Origin: Oscheius dolichura
Taxonomy: Eukaryota; Nematoda; Chromadorea; Rhabditida; Rhabditidae
Reading direction: 5' to 3'
DNA: 64,000 nucleotides
Assembly (NCBI GenBank): GCA_932521035.1
Contig: OW051497.1
Coordinates: forward strand, 6,262,001 to 6,326,000
Position numbers and translations under genes: made by a program. This document shows, piece by piece, positions 41,695-54,503 of the stretch (within the stretch, counting starts at the first letter, position 1; the number at the start of each line of letters is the position of its first letter). The notes under the pieces were generated by a model. The model did no database searches, was not told where the DNA came from, and saw only the letters and a program-made list of their open reading frames with translations.

Positions 41695-44425
41695 GCTTCC
41701 CTGAAAACACTTGTATGTCAGTGAAAAGCGAACAGCGCATGCGAAAAGCGCGATAGAGAAAGCGAAAGAAGACACTAAAAGCTATGAATAATGGATTTGA
41801 ATCATTTTATAAACTGAAAGAATCGATTTCCCCTCTTCCCCCCCCCGGCTTAACTTTCTCTCCGGTGAAAAGACACCTGCGCAGTTTCTTTTCCTTTGAC
41901 GGGCCATACGCTTTTTCCAAATCCGGTTGATCACACGTATTGGGAGAAGGGAACACAGCGCCCTAGAACAAGAAGAGAACCTGTCCCTACTGAATTATCT
42001 GTACTGGTACAATGGCCCCCGTTTTGAATGGGATTGCCCTGCCTGGCTAGTAGACGATCTTTGCAAGTGGGGTCACATGTTTGTGGCGTAGAAATGGATG
42101 TTATTTTGGGCCATTCTGCAGCAGACAGGCGACAGAAAAAGAAGTAAACATAAAAACTCAATGAGCAATGCCCGTGCCCTTCTAGAAATTTCCGTGGCAG
42201 GGTAGATGGGAGAAATTGCTACGAGTTATAGTATAAGAACTCGTAAATTACCCACGGTGTCGCCCAAAATAACAAAAATTGATTGGTCGCAGGTGAACAT
42301 TGTACCCCCGTACACAAAAGGTCCCTGACCGATGGGAGAATTTGTTGCGTAAGAAAGCACCGGGATTAATGGCTTTGCAAAGAATTAATTGCCTACTGTT
42401 GTTCGACATTGATCCATTTTACCTTCAGCTGGGGAAAACAAGCCAAAGAGAATCTCACAAAAGCGACCTTGCTGATGGAAACTGAGGTCAGTAAAAAAGC
42501 GCTGCCGTCGTCAACAACAACCCAATGCAAAAAGAAGGCAATTATAGGGAATCCCACTGTCCTAAGGGGCGCTTATCTGTCTGGCCTTACCCAGTCGCCC
42601 CATTTACATCACACATCGTCCTATCGTCGTACTCTCTACTCCTATTTTTGTTTCAGAACATAACACCTCTGAGGGTGTCTTTGTGTGTCTGGCATAAAAT
42701 TGTCTATAAACAGTACAGATGTCATACAATCACACGTAGAGGGTAGCGCAGGCAAAAGGGCAGAACAATCCAGAACCCCCTTACGTTTTTTGTTTTTTTG
42801 CACGTGACGGGCATGCAGAGCCCAGATAGCGCGCCTACTCTCTTGCCATTCGAGGAAACACTTCTGCTCAACAAAAGCGATTTCTCGCGAGAACTAGTTG
42901 TGTATAATTTTATTGTCGGAGAATGATACGGCCCCTCGGTTACTGTAAATGGGATCGAAGACAACGGGAGATGGTCGAAGATTGCCTCCGATCAGGCACG
43001 TATAGTTCAAAGGGAGATTTATTGGTTTCGGATGTCTTCTTTAACTACAGCGGTCATATTTCTTCGGTCGGTCTCGCACTCCCTTTCTCCCCACCAGCCC
43101 TTGTGGGCGAGAGAGGAACAAACAGCTTCAATCCGCACACTGCGCGGAACTGTCCTCAATAGAATACCCGTTTGTGCGAGGATCGCGGAATTTAACACTG
43201 TAGGCACAATTGTACACTTTCAGAGCTCTCAGAGATTTTGTTTACTCCTCACATTGATACATCACGACGTCATCATACAGGAAAAAGGTCTCAATAAGCA
43301 ATGATTCAATGCGGAGGTTCTTCCTGACATTCAATAGAAGTCAGCCTTCTTTTTATCCCTGAGATGAGGTCAATAACCCCCCACAGTAGAAAACGGATTA
43401 ACACACAAGCTTTATTTTAACCGTAAGAATTAAATAGAGTCTCATTTGCGAGGAACAAGAGGTTCGATATATGGTGACTATTTGAGAAGGAGAGGAAATG
43501 ATGCTATTGGAATTGTACCCTTTGTACACACGAGAGATAGAGAAGGGAGACGGCCCTAAGATATCTGGGAATATTCTAGGGGTAGCAAAGATACACCGAT
43601 ATAGATATATACACATCACATGTGAGTAGGAATAGATTTAGGGACTAAACTACAATTCTATCGCACCAGTGTTATACATGTATAATGAGGAGAAAATAGA
43701 GGAAGACACCGCGGACACATCATGTTGACGAGATAGAAAGGAAGAGAGAATTATTACACAAAAACCGGGATGTGTGCACGGATAGGGCCCGAGTCATTAG
43801 ACTTAGAGCACTCGAAGGACAGCAAGCAGCGGCCAAAAGCCCCACTCACCGGGGACCCTGCACCCACTGATAGGCAGGTCGCAGAGGAGAGGTAAAGCTA
43901 AACAATACAACTTTTCTGTGAAATGCACAAAGGGAGGAACAAGATTTAGGGCTGAGAGTGGGGACAAATCTATTAACAGGTAGGGGGGAGACCCGGAGAA
44001 AAGGCTCGCCGAGGGAGTCGGCCCGCATTAGTAGGAGATAGCACAGAAATGAGACACGAATTGTACAATAAGGCTTGCACGCTGTCGACAGATACCCTAA
44101 GAAAAAAAGACGGACAGATGGAGAAAAAAAAACACTATCTGTCGTAACACGCATAATTATGAGGTTTGAGTGAGTAACCAAATCTTGCTCTGGGAGCAAG
44201 AAGAAGAGGTAAGACCCCCACAACAATAATGACACGCGGGATTAGATACAGAATGCTACAAAATGGACTATGACTATGCTAATGGACTCGCTTAGAATCG
44301 GGGCTAGGCACCGCATTAGGGGCTATACATGTTTAGGAGGGGGTTGGATAGTTGTGTACATATATATATGATTAAATTTGTACCCGGCTGAAACAGCCAG
44401 AGATCGTCTAAGGGACTACCACTAC
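41695..44425. other. Intergenic, no convincing gene
   Basis: About 2.7 kb between the SCCPDH-like gene and the 3' end of the SERTA gene. Many short frames on both strands, the longest 43846-44235 (minus, 129 codons), none with recognisable features. Low-complexity TA stretches lie at 43600-43620 and 44355-44372. Confidence 0.5.
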
Positions 44426-45858
44426 TCAAGCTTGGAGAAGCAACTGCGATGGAAACAGATGCTGGAATTCGAAGGAAGTTCCGAAAGGTCCGCCAATGTT
44501 GCTCAAACTGTCAGACAGCTCGCCACACATTGGAGCCCATGGGTCCGATCCCCAAGATCCGCCGCACCAGCTCCAGCTACCAGTATATGGAGAAGAAGAT
44601 GTTTTCTTTGAGGTAGATTCGATCAACACGTCCTGAAAAATCATATTTGTTTTAGCCCTCTTCCTTTTTTTTGTTGGCCATTTCTCCAGCCCCCTTGGCG
44701 CGGCGCTGGTTGGAATTTGCCAGCTGCGAGCTGCTTTATGGAAAAAATAGACCAAAGCACAGCGCTGTGACTTTGTGCACGTGACGTGCATCTTGCCTTT
44801 TTTCATGGGCGATAGAGAAAAAGCGCGTGATGAGGCGCGAGAGAGTGGAGGCGTGAGGAGATCATGCGCTGCCGGAGAGAGCACACAAATAAGGAGGGAC
44901 TACCAGAATAACCTTGAAAGGGGGGAGAGATAATAGGCCATGCAACAATGGCGCTATTCAATGGAAAACAGTGGAGGGAACTGGATATCCCCCAGAAAAG
45001 AACAAGAGCTCACCTGAATGCAATCAAAAAAGCCGAGGTCAGAAGAGGACCAGCTCCATGTGTCACAGCTTTTCTTGGCGTTAGAGTTGAAAACACTGGC
45101 TTCGTGAAACACTGGCGCCATGCGTTCCTCCGCGCGAGGAGGATCGGGCAGGGCGACCGCAGTAGGCGCCTGTGCCACAGGGGCCAGCCAGCGACGCTCG
45201 TCCACCTCCATAGCATCACCACCGATGAGATTCAGATAGAGATCCTCATCGTCCAGCAGGTCGAGTTCGCGCTGAATACACATTATGAGAAAGGGAGACG
45301 GAAAGATGGGCAGATGCTAATCCTGTGTGCATGCGCGTACGCCTTCAATAGAACTGGGTTAATGGACACACCTGGAGTTTTTTGACTGAATTAAAAACGA
45401 GGAGATGTTTTCGCAACGGGAGGTTGTTTGTGGAGCGCAATTTCGTTAGGCTGAGATCAAGAAGTTTTGTCTTTTCCATGCGTTCAGCTTCACGTTCAGC
45501 ATAAGATCGGGAAGAACAGCTGAAACGAGCTATATGATTCAGGAAACTGAATTACAGGTTACTGTAAGTGACCTTGGTCACTTGGCTCGTTATCAGGAAG
45601 ACTTGTCAAAACTTACTTTGAAACCAGGGACGACACAGATTCAGTTGACGAAGACAAAGAGGGGGGAGATGAGACCTGATCATTGCACGGACTATACCGT
45701 ACCGAAGAAGACCTGCAAACGGTAGGATTAAGTAATCACAGCTGCCCAATAGCTAACCTGACTGGAAGGGGATCTGATTTGGGCGGACACGTTGAAGATA
45801 CCTCGTAGGAATTGGAGGAAGGAAGGCGAGAGATGCATGGAGAAACGAATAACACCAT
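44426..45858 (-). CDS. SERTA-domain protein
   Basis: Five exons (45758-45858, 45617-45712, 45373-45519 region ending at 45372, 45014-45271, 44426-44632) sum to 810 nt: 269 residues. A Ser-rich N terminus is followed by a SERTA motif at about residues 80-118 (LLDLSLTKLRS, then LPLRKHLLVFNSVKKLQREL). Next come an acidic segment (DLLDDEDLYLNLIGGDAMEV), an Ala/Pro linker and a Trp/Ser-rich C terminus (GSWSWCGGSWGSDPW). SERTA proteins (vertebrate SERTAD/CDCA4, fly Taranis) are nuclear transcription coregulators that contact E2F/DP, cyclin/CDK or chromatin regulators, and an acidic C-terminal region acts in activation. Here the assignment rests on the L-x(2)-SL-x-KL spacing and the R-x(3)-LVxNx(2)KKLQ core. 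ATG 45858 follows an acceptor-like CTATCAG; an in-frame ATG at 45918 is an alternative. Confidence 0.7.
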
Positions 45859-47924
45859 GCTGATAGACCCGATTTTTATAAATACTGAAATATGATATAA
45901 GTGGGATGTGAGGCGCAAAAGAAAGAAGATCGTGTAGCTAGGAATACTTAAAATTTAAAATGATGCGTGAGATAATGCCCATTGAATAGAAAATGAGTGT
46001 GCCGACCAGGCCTCCGCCCACCCTCTGGGGCATAGCGAAATAACAACTGATGGCGTGACGTAGTAGGCGTGGTTAGGCAGGAGGATGTTTATCCTTTTTA
46101 GGCCTTTATGTAGGAGAGAGGAAATCCCGAGTAGCGCCACTAGGTCGCGCAGCTGACATTCGAGAACCTTCCTGCCCAATTGGAGATCGCTGGTTAAACA
46201 ATCGAAATGGCAAAGGCTGCACCAACAGTTCGCCAGAGCCACTGAAAGCCCTAAATGAACCGGAGAGGCGGGGATTAACAGATCTGCTCAAATATGGCAA
46301 TTCACATGCCCTGAGATCATTTTATACGGCGCATGATGATTAACTTAATCGCGATTATAATTTTGATTAATCTGAAACCATACCCCCCGCTGAAAATAGA
46401 GAGGCGCCAGTAATGACAAGACTGGCTTTTGGTACGCACAGGACAGGAAGCAAGAACCTTGTGGGCAAATGGATTGGTGGGCAACCAGTCTGGCTGGTGA
46501 GTCAGACTGTAGTACAGCGGGGAATCATACCATCTCTCACATGGAATATCATATGGTAGACTGGATGAGAAGTGGGGAGGAGGCGCGAATTGTTCATATA
46601 GAAAACAGAGATGCATACATCTCAGAAGAAAGACAGGTCCAGATACGAGGGACCAGTCGGCTAAGAATAGGGTTGGGGCCGCGCGATGGCGAGGCGGCCG
46701 ACTGGCTGGGCGTAGCTGCGGAATCGCCGCGAATCGATCGATTGTCAAGGCCTCCTCTCCCCTCCTACTGATCAAAGAGGGAGAGGGCGTTAAACAAAAA
46801 GTAGCACCTGTTCTGGACAGGGATATTCCAGCATGAGGGGCTCTAGGAAAGCGCTGTTGTGTAAGAGTCCCCGTTGAAGAGGAACTACGATCGCCAGTGA
46901 TCACTAAACGTCACAACCTTGAGCGACAGTTGGGTGATTCCCCCGCTCTCGCTAGATTAGATAAGTGAGGATCCCTGAAATGAAAGCACTTGGTCCTACT
47001 TTATAGAAAGCGATAAGAATCGCCAGATGATAAGAATAAAAATGTTAGCCTGTCAGGGAGACAGACAGGGACAAAAAAGGCGACGGATGGCTATAAGGTC
47101 AGCGGTGGTGTGTCCGAAACGAAATCGCCCCAAACAAGAACAATTGTACACGGTCAAAGCGAACTGGGTCTATCGCCGCCACGAGCGGATCCACACGGAG
47201 ATGCGCGGACACGCAGTCACGGATGCCTTTTTTGGGATACTACTGTTTTGATAGAAGAAATATACCGGCTGTCTTTTGAAAACCGGCGGACCGTTTGAGG
47301 CCCTTCCCACAAAATGGGGAAAGCGATAGGCGGGGCAACACCGTCACATCCACTAACCGCGGACGACTGCGTTTTGCACGTTGAGACGTAGGTCGCACGG
47401 GCGATTGAATTCCCAGCTTTAAAGAGACAGAGAAAGAAGCCCGAACAGAAAAAAGAAAGCGGACAAAAAAAGGAACAGCCAGATGGGGGATACGCAGCGA
47501 CAGATGGTAACCGCATTAGTGCGAAAAGGTGTGAAATGCTTTTGGGAAGTTAATCAAGTGGAGGATGACTAGGCACACCCCCTAGTCACGCATTACGGAC
47601 GTCAGCAAGGGTAGAAATAGAAGCAAGGCATATACCCTCATTCGCTACCCTACAATAGAACTGAAAGGCGGCAAAATTGGCGGTTATATATAGGATAGAG
47701 GCACCACAGGTTCGGATCACGAGTGTCAACGCAAGTCATTCGAGTTTTCTAATTATACAGTCGGCTCAGGTTGCAAACAATGGTGGGAAAGGGTCGAAGG
47801 GTGCCGACGCGGGTCATCCGTCGTTTTGTCTTGCCGCCACAGCAGATGCCTATTTTTCAACATCGCGTTCATTGCCCTGGCTATCAGCTGACTCATCCCA
47901 CTTCAACTCACTTACACCATCTAC
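45859..47924. other. Intergenic between divergent genes, no convincing gene
   Basis: About 2.1 kb separating the SERTA gene and the lipase gene, whose 5' ends face each other, so it should hold both promoters. A 195-codon minus-strand frame (46317-46904) and 110- and 73-codon plus-strand frames just before the lipase start have no domain and no fitting splice sites. Confidence 0.5.
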
Positions 47925-50417
47925 ATGCTGTCAACGAGCATCCACCTCATGGTGTGGATCCTTATCGCCGGTGGAGGGCACACAGCTCCTGATCCAGAAT
48001 GTTACATGACCCTCGTAAGATAACATCTCTGGGAACTCCGAGCACAAACAGGTTTCAGCCAGAAATAGCCAAATATTATGGCTATCCCTCGGAAGTTCAT
48101 GTTGTGCGCACCAAGGATGACTATTTATTGGAATTACATCGGATTCCTCATGGAATAAAGGGTTAATCCTAATCCCATCAGGAATAGAAGGCCAATTTAG
48201 ACACATCCATGAACAATCGCTCCGTGGTTTTTATGCAACATGGGCTTCTCGCTGACGGCAATAATTTTCTCCCTAATCTGGCAAACGAATCAGCAGGTTT
48301 GTTAGCGGGCATGACATTTAATTGTCGGGAATAGACGCTAATTGTCCTGGTTCTTATGATGTGACCCAGGATGCTCAAGAATCAATTATTCAAAGTCGCT
48401 TTCGATAATAATTAGGTCATATTTAGTAACGGTCTTTGCTGATGCCGGATTTGATGTATGGGTGTCAAACTCCCGGGGTACTCCGGCCTCTCAAAAGCAC
48501 ATCGGATACGGACCGGAAGATTCTCGTTTTTGGAATTTTACGTGGGTGTTTGTGGTTTCTCCTCCTTTGCGTCAAACAAAGTCATATGACAGCTGTCCTT
48601 TTTGTTTTTCGGAAGTAGCTCTGTGAATTTTTCACGAGCAATTCGCATGCCATTTTCTATTTGATCGGAAGTAAAAAAAGACATGGACGGAAACGGAATA
48701 CAAATGAGTGACTGGACTCATTTGAAATGAGGATCTTTTGACCCGGGGAGAATATGATTAGACTTTGAGATAAGTTTAGATGGCAAGAAATGTCGATGTT
48801 TGATTTAACCGCTTCAGTTGACTACGTGCTAAAGGAAACCGGGCAGGTGAGAAGAGATTTATGCACTCACCCGGTTATTAATACTCTTACAGGAAGCGCT
48901 GTATTACATTGGTCATTCCCAGGGAACTATCATTATGTTTGACAGGCTGTCGGACGATCCTGGCTTCTCCAGGAAGGTCACCCGGTCTAATGATACCTCT
49001 TAAGGCCACTTCTTTTAGATCCGTCAGTTCCACGCCCTGGCCCCCGTGGCTACAGTTTCACACATCGGTGGATTATTTCGCATTTTCGGAAAGTATATGT
49101 TCGATCTTGTGGAGGTGGCGGAGTGTGGGATAGTGACGACAATCTTCCTTTAGATTATCCTCCACCGGGTCCCAAATTATCCCTTCCAATTCCCAAAAGT
49201 CATTCAAAAAATGCTCAGCGCTCTTTGCAGGTACTTAGCGATATTATAATGCCAAACAAACAGAATTAAGCCTTCCATATGCATCAAACGTCTGCACTCT
49301 TGATATCGGATTTGTTGACGGCAGAGAGAAATTATACAATATGGTAAGATGGTCTTAAAATAAAAAACTGGGCGAACTGAAGCATGTCTTTCATCAAATT
49401 GACATTCTTTGTGACAGATGGAGAAAAAGGGCCCTTTGATAAGGAGAGTCGGGATAAGGCCAAAAATTACATTAGGGGTACATTCCGATGGAATTAACCC
49501 GTTCAAATCGAATGAGAAACGTCACCCGGATGATTTTCTTATTAGTGTTGCTCAAAAACAAAATTATCACCGCTGCCGAAAATTAAAGAACGAACGTGCG
49601 CGGGTGCAGAAACCGAAAGATAATATAAGTCGGATGACGTTCCAGCAGTAGGGATATTAATAGAAGGAGTTGTTTAGAGCAGAGTTGGGACGTATATGTG
49701 TCATATGCCGGCAGCCACTTCCGCCAAGGATCTACTCCACTGGGTCCAGGTTATTGCAACACATGAGGAAAGACAAACATCTACCTGTTTCAGATGGTGA
49801 AAGCGAAGAAATTCCAACGATTCGACTACGGGCCAATTGGAAACCAAATTGAATATGGAACAGTGGGTTTTAAATCCCACGCAGTATTTGTTTAATCACC
49901 GGGCGGGTGTTATAAAAATCCATCACATCATTTTCTCATCCATTTTGTTTTTATTATGCGAAAGCACAGGGGAAGATTATAATTGGAAAGCCTGATGTTT
50001 AACTAACAAGTGACTTCAGTTTTCTGATGATAACACTAAAAAGAGAGCTGCTGATCTCCGGCTTATCCTTCCTATTCAGACTATTTTCAGCCAACACCCC
50101 CGGGCTTCAATTTGACTGAGATCACAGTGCCCACGTATCTCTACTGGAGCAAGGACGACATTCTCGCAGACACGGATGACATAAGGTGGGAGAGGACTTC
50201 AGGTGCCAGATGGAGAGGTTTAAGAGAGACCATTCTGGTCGCAATGAACGGTACGATCAAAGGGAGCCTCGAACTGCCGCACTATACCCATCTTGACTTT
50301 GTCTACGGACTCGATGCCGCCCGAGAGGTTTATGTGCCCATCATCAACGCCATCAGAAAAGATGCGGATCAACACCGCAGCCAAAAACAGATGCTACGTA
50401 ATAATCGTATTTATTAA
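47925..50417 (+). CDS. Lysosomal acid lipase family protein (lipl-type)
   Basis: Alpha/beta hydrolase that cleaves triacylglycerols or cholesteryl esters in lysosomes or the secretory route. A signal peptide (MLSTSIHLMVWILIAGGG) is encoded in exon 47925-48014. Exon 48059-48161 carries the family start (IAKYYGYPSEVHVV, RTKDDYLLELHRIPHG). Then come QHGLLADGNNF, VFADAGFDVWVSNSRG, the nucleophile elbow GHSQG (near 48915), HALAPVATVSHIGG, and YMCHMPAATSAKDLLHW. The acid region is YLYWSKDDILADTDD and the catalytic His is in HTHLDF-type sequence (YTHLDFVYGL). Stop TAA at 50415-50417. Between about 49230 and 49665 the cap region could not be joined in frame: one exon there (MEKKGPLIRRVGIRPK and on) does not resemble the family. 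The gene converges with prominin, 92 bp apart. Confidence 0.83.
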
Positions 50418-50509
50418 TATAAATAATACCCAGTGTAGTTGACCCGTCTTTTTTTCTCCTCCTTTCTACAGCCTGCAATTAAAACTAAGTGACACTAAGA
50501 GTATAGGCC

Positions 50510-53500
50510 TCACTCTTCTATAATTGCCAGGCTGTCGCTGCCTATAACCGGATAGAGAGCGGGGGTAGTTGTGGAGGTCACAACCGGAGTGGCCATTACG
50601 ACTGCCGGAGCCGTAGCGACTGTTGTTGGCGGGGGCGATGCCACGAATACTGATTGCACGGTGTTCGTAACCACGGGAGTTACTACAATCGGCTGTGTAA
50701 CCTGTTCTGTCATTTGGGCATGGACTACTGTCGCTGGCTAAAGATGAACATGCCATCAACCCGAATGTGTCTCCTCATACCGTTCGTTTGTGCGTTTTGT
50801 ACAGATAGCTGGAAGTGAAGAAAAGGCAAATAGCCGCGGGTATCCAGAAGATACCGATCATTCCTGCAAATAAGTTACTTTGATCCTATAACTTTTTGTT
50901 GCCAGGCTGTTACATTGAGCAGCTGTTTCCCATTACTGCCTGGAGACCAATTGCTATCTTTAAAACCATTCGGTCAGGCAGAAGGCAACTCTCTCTTTAT
51001 CGCACAGCTGTGACCCACCTGCAGCAGCCCACAACCCGTTGAGGGGACTTCTCACGTAGCTGCAGAGCATGTCACCACTCTTCATATAGTTCACATAAAC
51101 AGGGAAAGCAGCGTAGATGTTAGAATTGAGAGCGTTCTGAACAAAACGATCTTTCTACTGTTAAAATAAAGTAACGTACCAAGAGGTTAGCGCTGGCCGT
51201 CCCCACATATGCTCCAAAGTAATTTACGTAGAACCGTGTTGTTTCGTGGGTCATCAAGTTAACAGTTTGGGCTTGACTGTCTGCAGAAGCTTTGCTGGTA
51301 GAGTCGGCCTCGTCGTCCGCAAAGCTTTGTACGCCAGTAAGGTAGCTGGAATAGGCAAGGTATAAGTATTCCCATGACTGCATACAAGAGTGTGTACTGG
51401 GTCAGCTCTTGCTTGACCGTCCAAGTCGCGTTCCAGTCCAATGAGGTGCAATACGGCAAAAATCCGTTAGCAAAAGTTGAAAGGAAATAAGCGGTACTGA
51501 TATTCAAAGTAAGATCCGAATTTGAAAAGCTCGCGGCCAGTTGAGCATCAAATCCTCCTTCCAAATCGGTGTTTCTAATGAGGGAGTCGACATCGCTTTT
51601 AGTACCAGCAGCGTTGATATATTTAGGGATATCGTTGCTTCCAATTAGGGGGTTCTTAGATGATAAAATAGAATACATTGTTGGATTAGGAAATTCGGCT
51701 TGGACAAGGAATTGGCTGAAATCCTTATATCTAAAGCTGTTGAAATATAAACTCACTTATACGACGTTTTCCTTATATGGCCATCGTAGCTTATCGCAGT
51801 CATGTCCTCATAATTGACGCTATGGTAGAACTTGCCTCTACCGTTTTCATTATAAAGATTGAAGCAGGTTCCGGCATAAAGCTGTGAGTACCAAACCAGT
51901 GCACTAAAACGTTAGTATAAATGGTTGCCTTAGAACTACATACGTTGCCACCATAAAGGGGACGATTCCAACCCAAATAGAGAAATAAAATCCTCCTCTG
52001 ATAAAGTTAGCCCCATGCCTGCCGTGCCTTCTTACATCAACCTTCCCTAAAACACGGTTTGGTTTGTTTTTGGTCTCTCACAAACCTTCAACGGTGGGCA
52101 GGAAGACGGCTAGTATTTTGAAAATACAAACGATTATGCAAATCACACAGAAGAGCATAATAATCGAAGCTGGCAGGGCAATTGCCGCAATAGCTGTACT
52201 CTTAATAGGATCCAAACCTCCCCACTGAAAAGTTGTTTTATGCTCAAGACAATGTAAAGGACTAACTGTGTAGGCATTGTTCATCTTTGTGGCTATTGTA
52301 GTCCACAGCTGATTGCTCCATCTCGCTGACTGGTATCCAGCACTGGATATGCTATTCAACGTTGTCAGGACGAACTGGTCGGATTGGGACATTCTCAAGA
52401 GAAGATTGGAGTCATAGTTAGTGATCTACAAAAACTTGTCTCCCATGCTCTTGAGCGTGTGATACTTACCGTTTGCAGAAGATATTGCTCAGTATCGTTA
52501 GACTTTGCCAAAACACGCACAGTTTCATTTCTAAGTTGTGGCAGTATCTAAAGTATAAAATCCATCAAATATAGTTGTCTGCTTACAGGAAGAATATTGC
52601 TCATCCGACCATTGGCAATACTAATCTGATTGATCATATTCTGGAGTTCGTTCTGAGCTTGAGCATTATTAATGAAGGAAGGATGTGCCATCAATGTTGT
52701 CAGATTAGTCTTCACTATCTCCCCGTAGGTCACAGCTTGGGGAATAAGATCACTGAGAACGTCCGGGGTACTCTATATAAATTATTAAAAGAAGGAACCA
52801 AATCATCCTACCACACTGAAAGAAACGGTAAGTCCCGCGCTAGACCGCCAGATATTTACGAGATTCTGTGGCTCGCTACTCGTTTGTTGAGGGAGTGCGC
52901 TCAAGGTACGAATCATTCCATCGTAAGCACACTGAAGTTGGTCAGATCCTTGTCTAGCTGTGTTATTGACGACTGAACAAGAAAATAGAAACCCTTTAGA
53001 CAAAACGTTACAGTCTTGCCTATATGGGATATCCGTGTTGTCTGAGTTTATGCTTGAGATAAAGTTATTCACGCTAACTCCGTAGATAATTGTTCCAGTG
53101 AGGATGAAAGCGAAGCAGATGACATAGACAATCAGTTGGACAGACAGAGCGATGAACTGTTCAAACCTCTGAAACGCTGCACAATGACATTAAAAGGAAG
53201 AACACACAGAAAGAGGTTGTGAGTCAGACTTCCTCGAGCATCTTTTGCAACATCTCAAACAACAAGTGAAGAAGACGGCAATGCAAAGGATAGCCAGGCA
53301 AAAAACAGTTCCGACACCTTGTAAGAAATAGAGACCAAACTGAATATATCTCTTAAAATGAAATGTTCTTCCTTACTTGATTGCTCGATGCTTCGATGAT
53401 ATCTTGATTCCCATATCCTTGTGTCATATTCATTGCTAAGTACAATCCCTGTAGTTACCTTTTAAACCAAAAACTGTGTTGCTCACCAGCTGTCTTCCAG

Positions 53501-53657
53501 AATTTGGAGATTCCTGCATACTATCAATTACTCCATTGGCTATGGAATAGAAAGTGTTGAGGGAGCCCCATAAGTCAAGATAGCTTGTGCTATCCGAGTC
53601 CATGGAATTTATACAGTTATAGTTGCTCATCCCTGAAAATTTTCGTTGTATTTGCAT
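50510..53657 (-). CDS. Prominin-like five-pass membrane protein
   Basis: Five-transmembrane glycoprotein of membrane protrusions. Order on the minus strand: an extracellular N-terminal part, TM1 (LYFLQGVGTVFCLAILCIAV), and a Cys-rich cytoplasmic loop starting CCLRCCKRC, the hallmark of prominins. TM2 (LSVQLIVYVICFAFILTGT) leads to a large loop with many N-glycosylation sites and Cys. TM3 (IALPASIIMLFCVICIIVC) and TM4 (FYFSIWVGIVPFMVA) precede a second large loop with further Cys. TM5 (IGIFWIPAAICLFFTSSYL) is followed by a cytoplasmic tail rich in Val, Thr and Pro ending SLAIIEE. Two giant extracellular loops with this TM spacing define the family. The 5' end is uncertain: the first recognised exon near 53640 has no signal peptide, so an upstream exon in 53660-54240 is likely. 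Confidence 0.83.
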
Positions 53658-54503
53658 GTTCTAGCGGCGAGTTTTAATAAAGTTGGAAAAGTTAGTCGCA
53701 AGTGTAGAGCACACTGACCGACTTATAAGGAGGAAGAGCACGTCATGCGAACGATACGGGGTTACGAGTGCTTTATCGGCGGTGAATCAGTCTTATCATC
53801 CCTTTTAGCTAAAATAAGCGAAAAAGATTACTCTGAAAAGATGATTAGCAAAATTCTTCTGCTGTGTACATCCTGGTGAATCAGCAGACAGTAACGATAT
53901 GCCCTGCAAATTAATACTCTTAGTACCAATTTTTAAGAGAGTAATCTTAAAATATTCGCTTGGAAAGCATACACTCCTACTCTTTTCCTCAACATCACTT
54001 CTTCTTGTGACGAGAAATTTTAAAGTTTGACGTGAGTGCCATTGTCCAATTAACAAAGTTCTTACAACGCGTGCCCAGATTTTCATCTTCTCGTGAGTCA
54101 GAAACGAGTTACCCCAGCGCAGACTGTAATACTCCGGCTGCCTTTGTCGAGATCGATGCCACCATTCTTCCCTTGTCGAGATTGTTTCAGTTTGACGATC
54201 CCGAATAGATCGATCCACTGACCAGAGACTATCACTTTCTCACATCAATCGGACGTTGTTGTGAATATAATTATCTCGCGTATCCATGTCTGTATCTATC
54301 GCTCGTATTTTATAGAACCAGTCAATTATCCTTCCTCACTATCTTGAGTAATAGGTCGAAAAAGTTCAGAGATTGTGCGTGGCTTTTTGTTACGCGGTGT
54401 TTCCACTTTGTCCTTGACCATCACAGGCGTTTTCCCTATACTAGTTTTCGATCCTACAAACATTCTCCTGTTTTCCGTAACCCCCGTGCTTAACTCTGTT
54501 TAG
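53658..54503. other. Spacer between divergent prominin and STAT genes; possible 5' exon of prominin
   Basis: A 137-codon minus-strand frame (53805-54218) could contain the missing first exon of prominin, but no splice chain ending in a signal peptide was found. The STAT start at 54504 is immediately preceded by CTCTGTTTAG, an acceptor-like sequence compatible with trans-splicing. Confidence 0.45.

Noticed and set aside
43846-44235. 129-codon minus-strand frame with hydrophobic stretches
   Set aside because: No initiator context or splice structure; it lies in the 3' flank of the SERTA gene and shows no family resemblance.
44500-44580. tRNA-like A/B-box resemblance (ggtccgatcccc)
   Set aside because: The sequence lies within the last coding exon of the SERTA gene and no cloverleaf can be drawn around it.
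46317-46904. 195-codon minus-strand open frame
   Set aside because: No domain, signal, codon pattern or splice context; lies in the spacer between two divergent genes.
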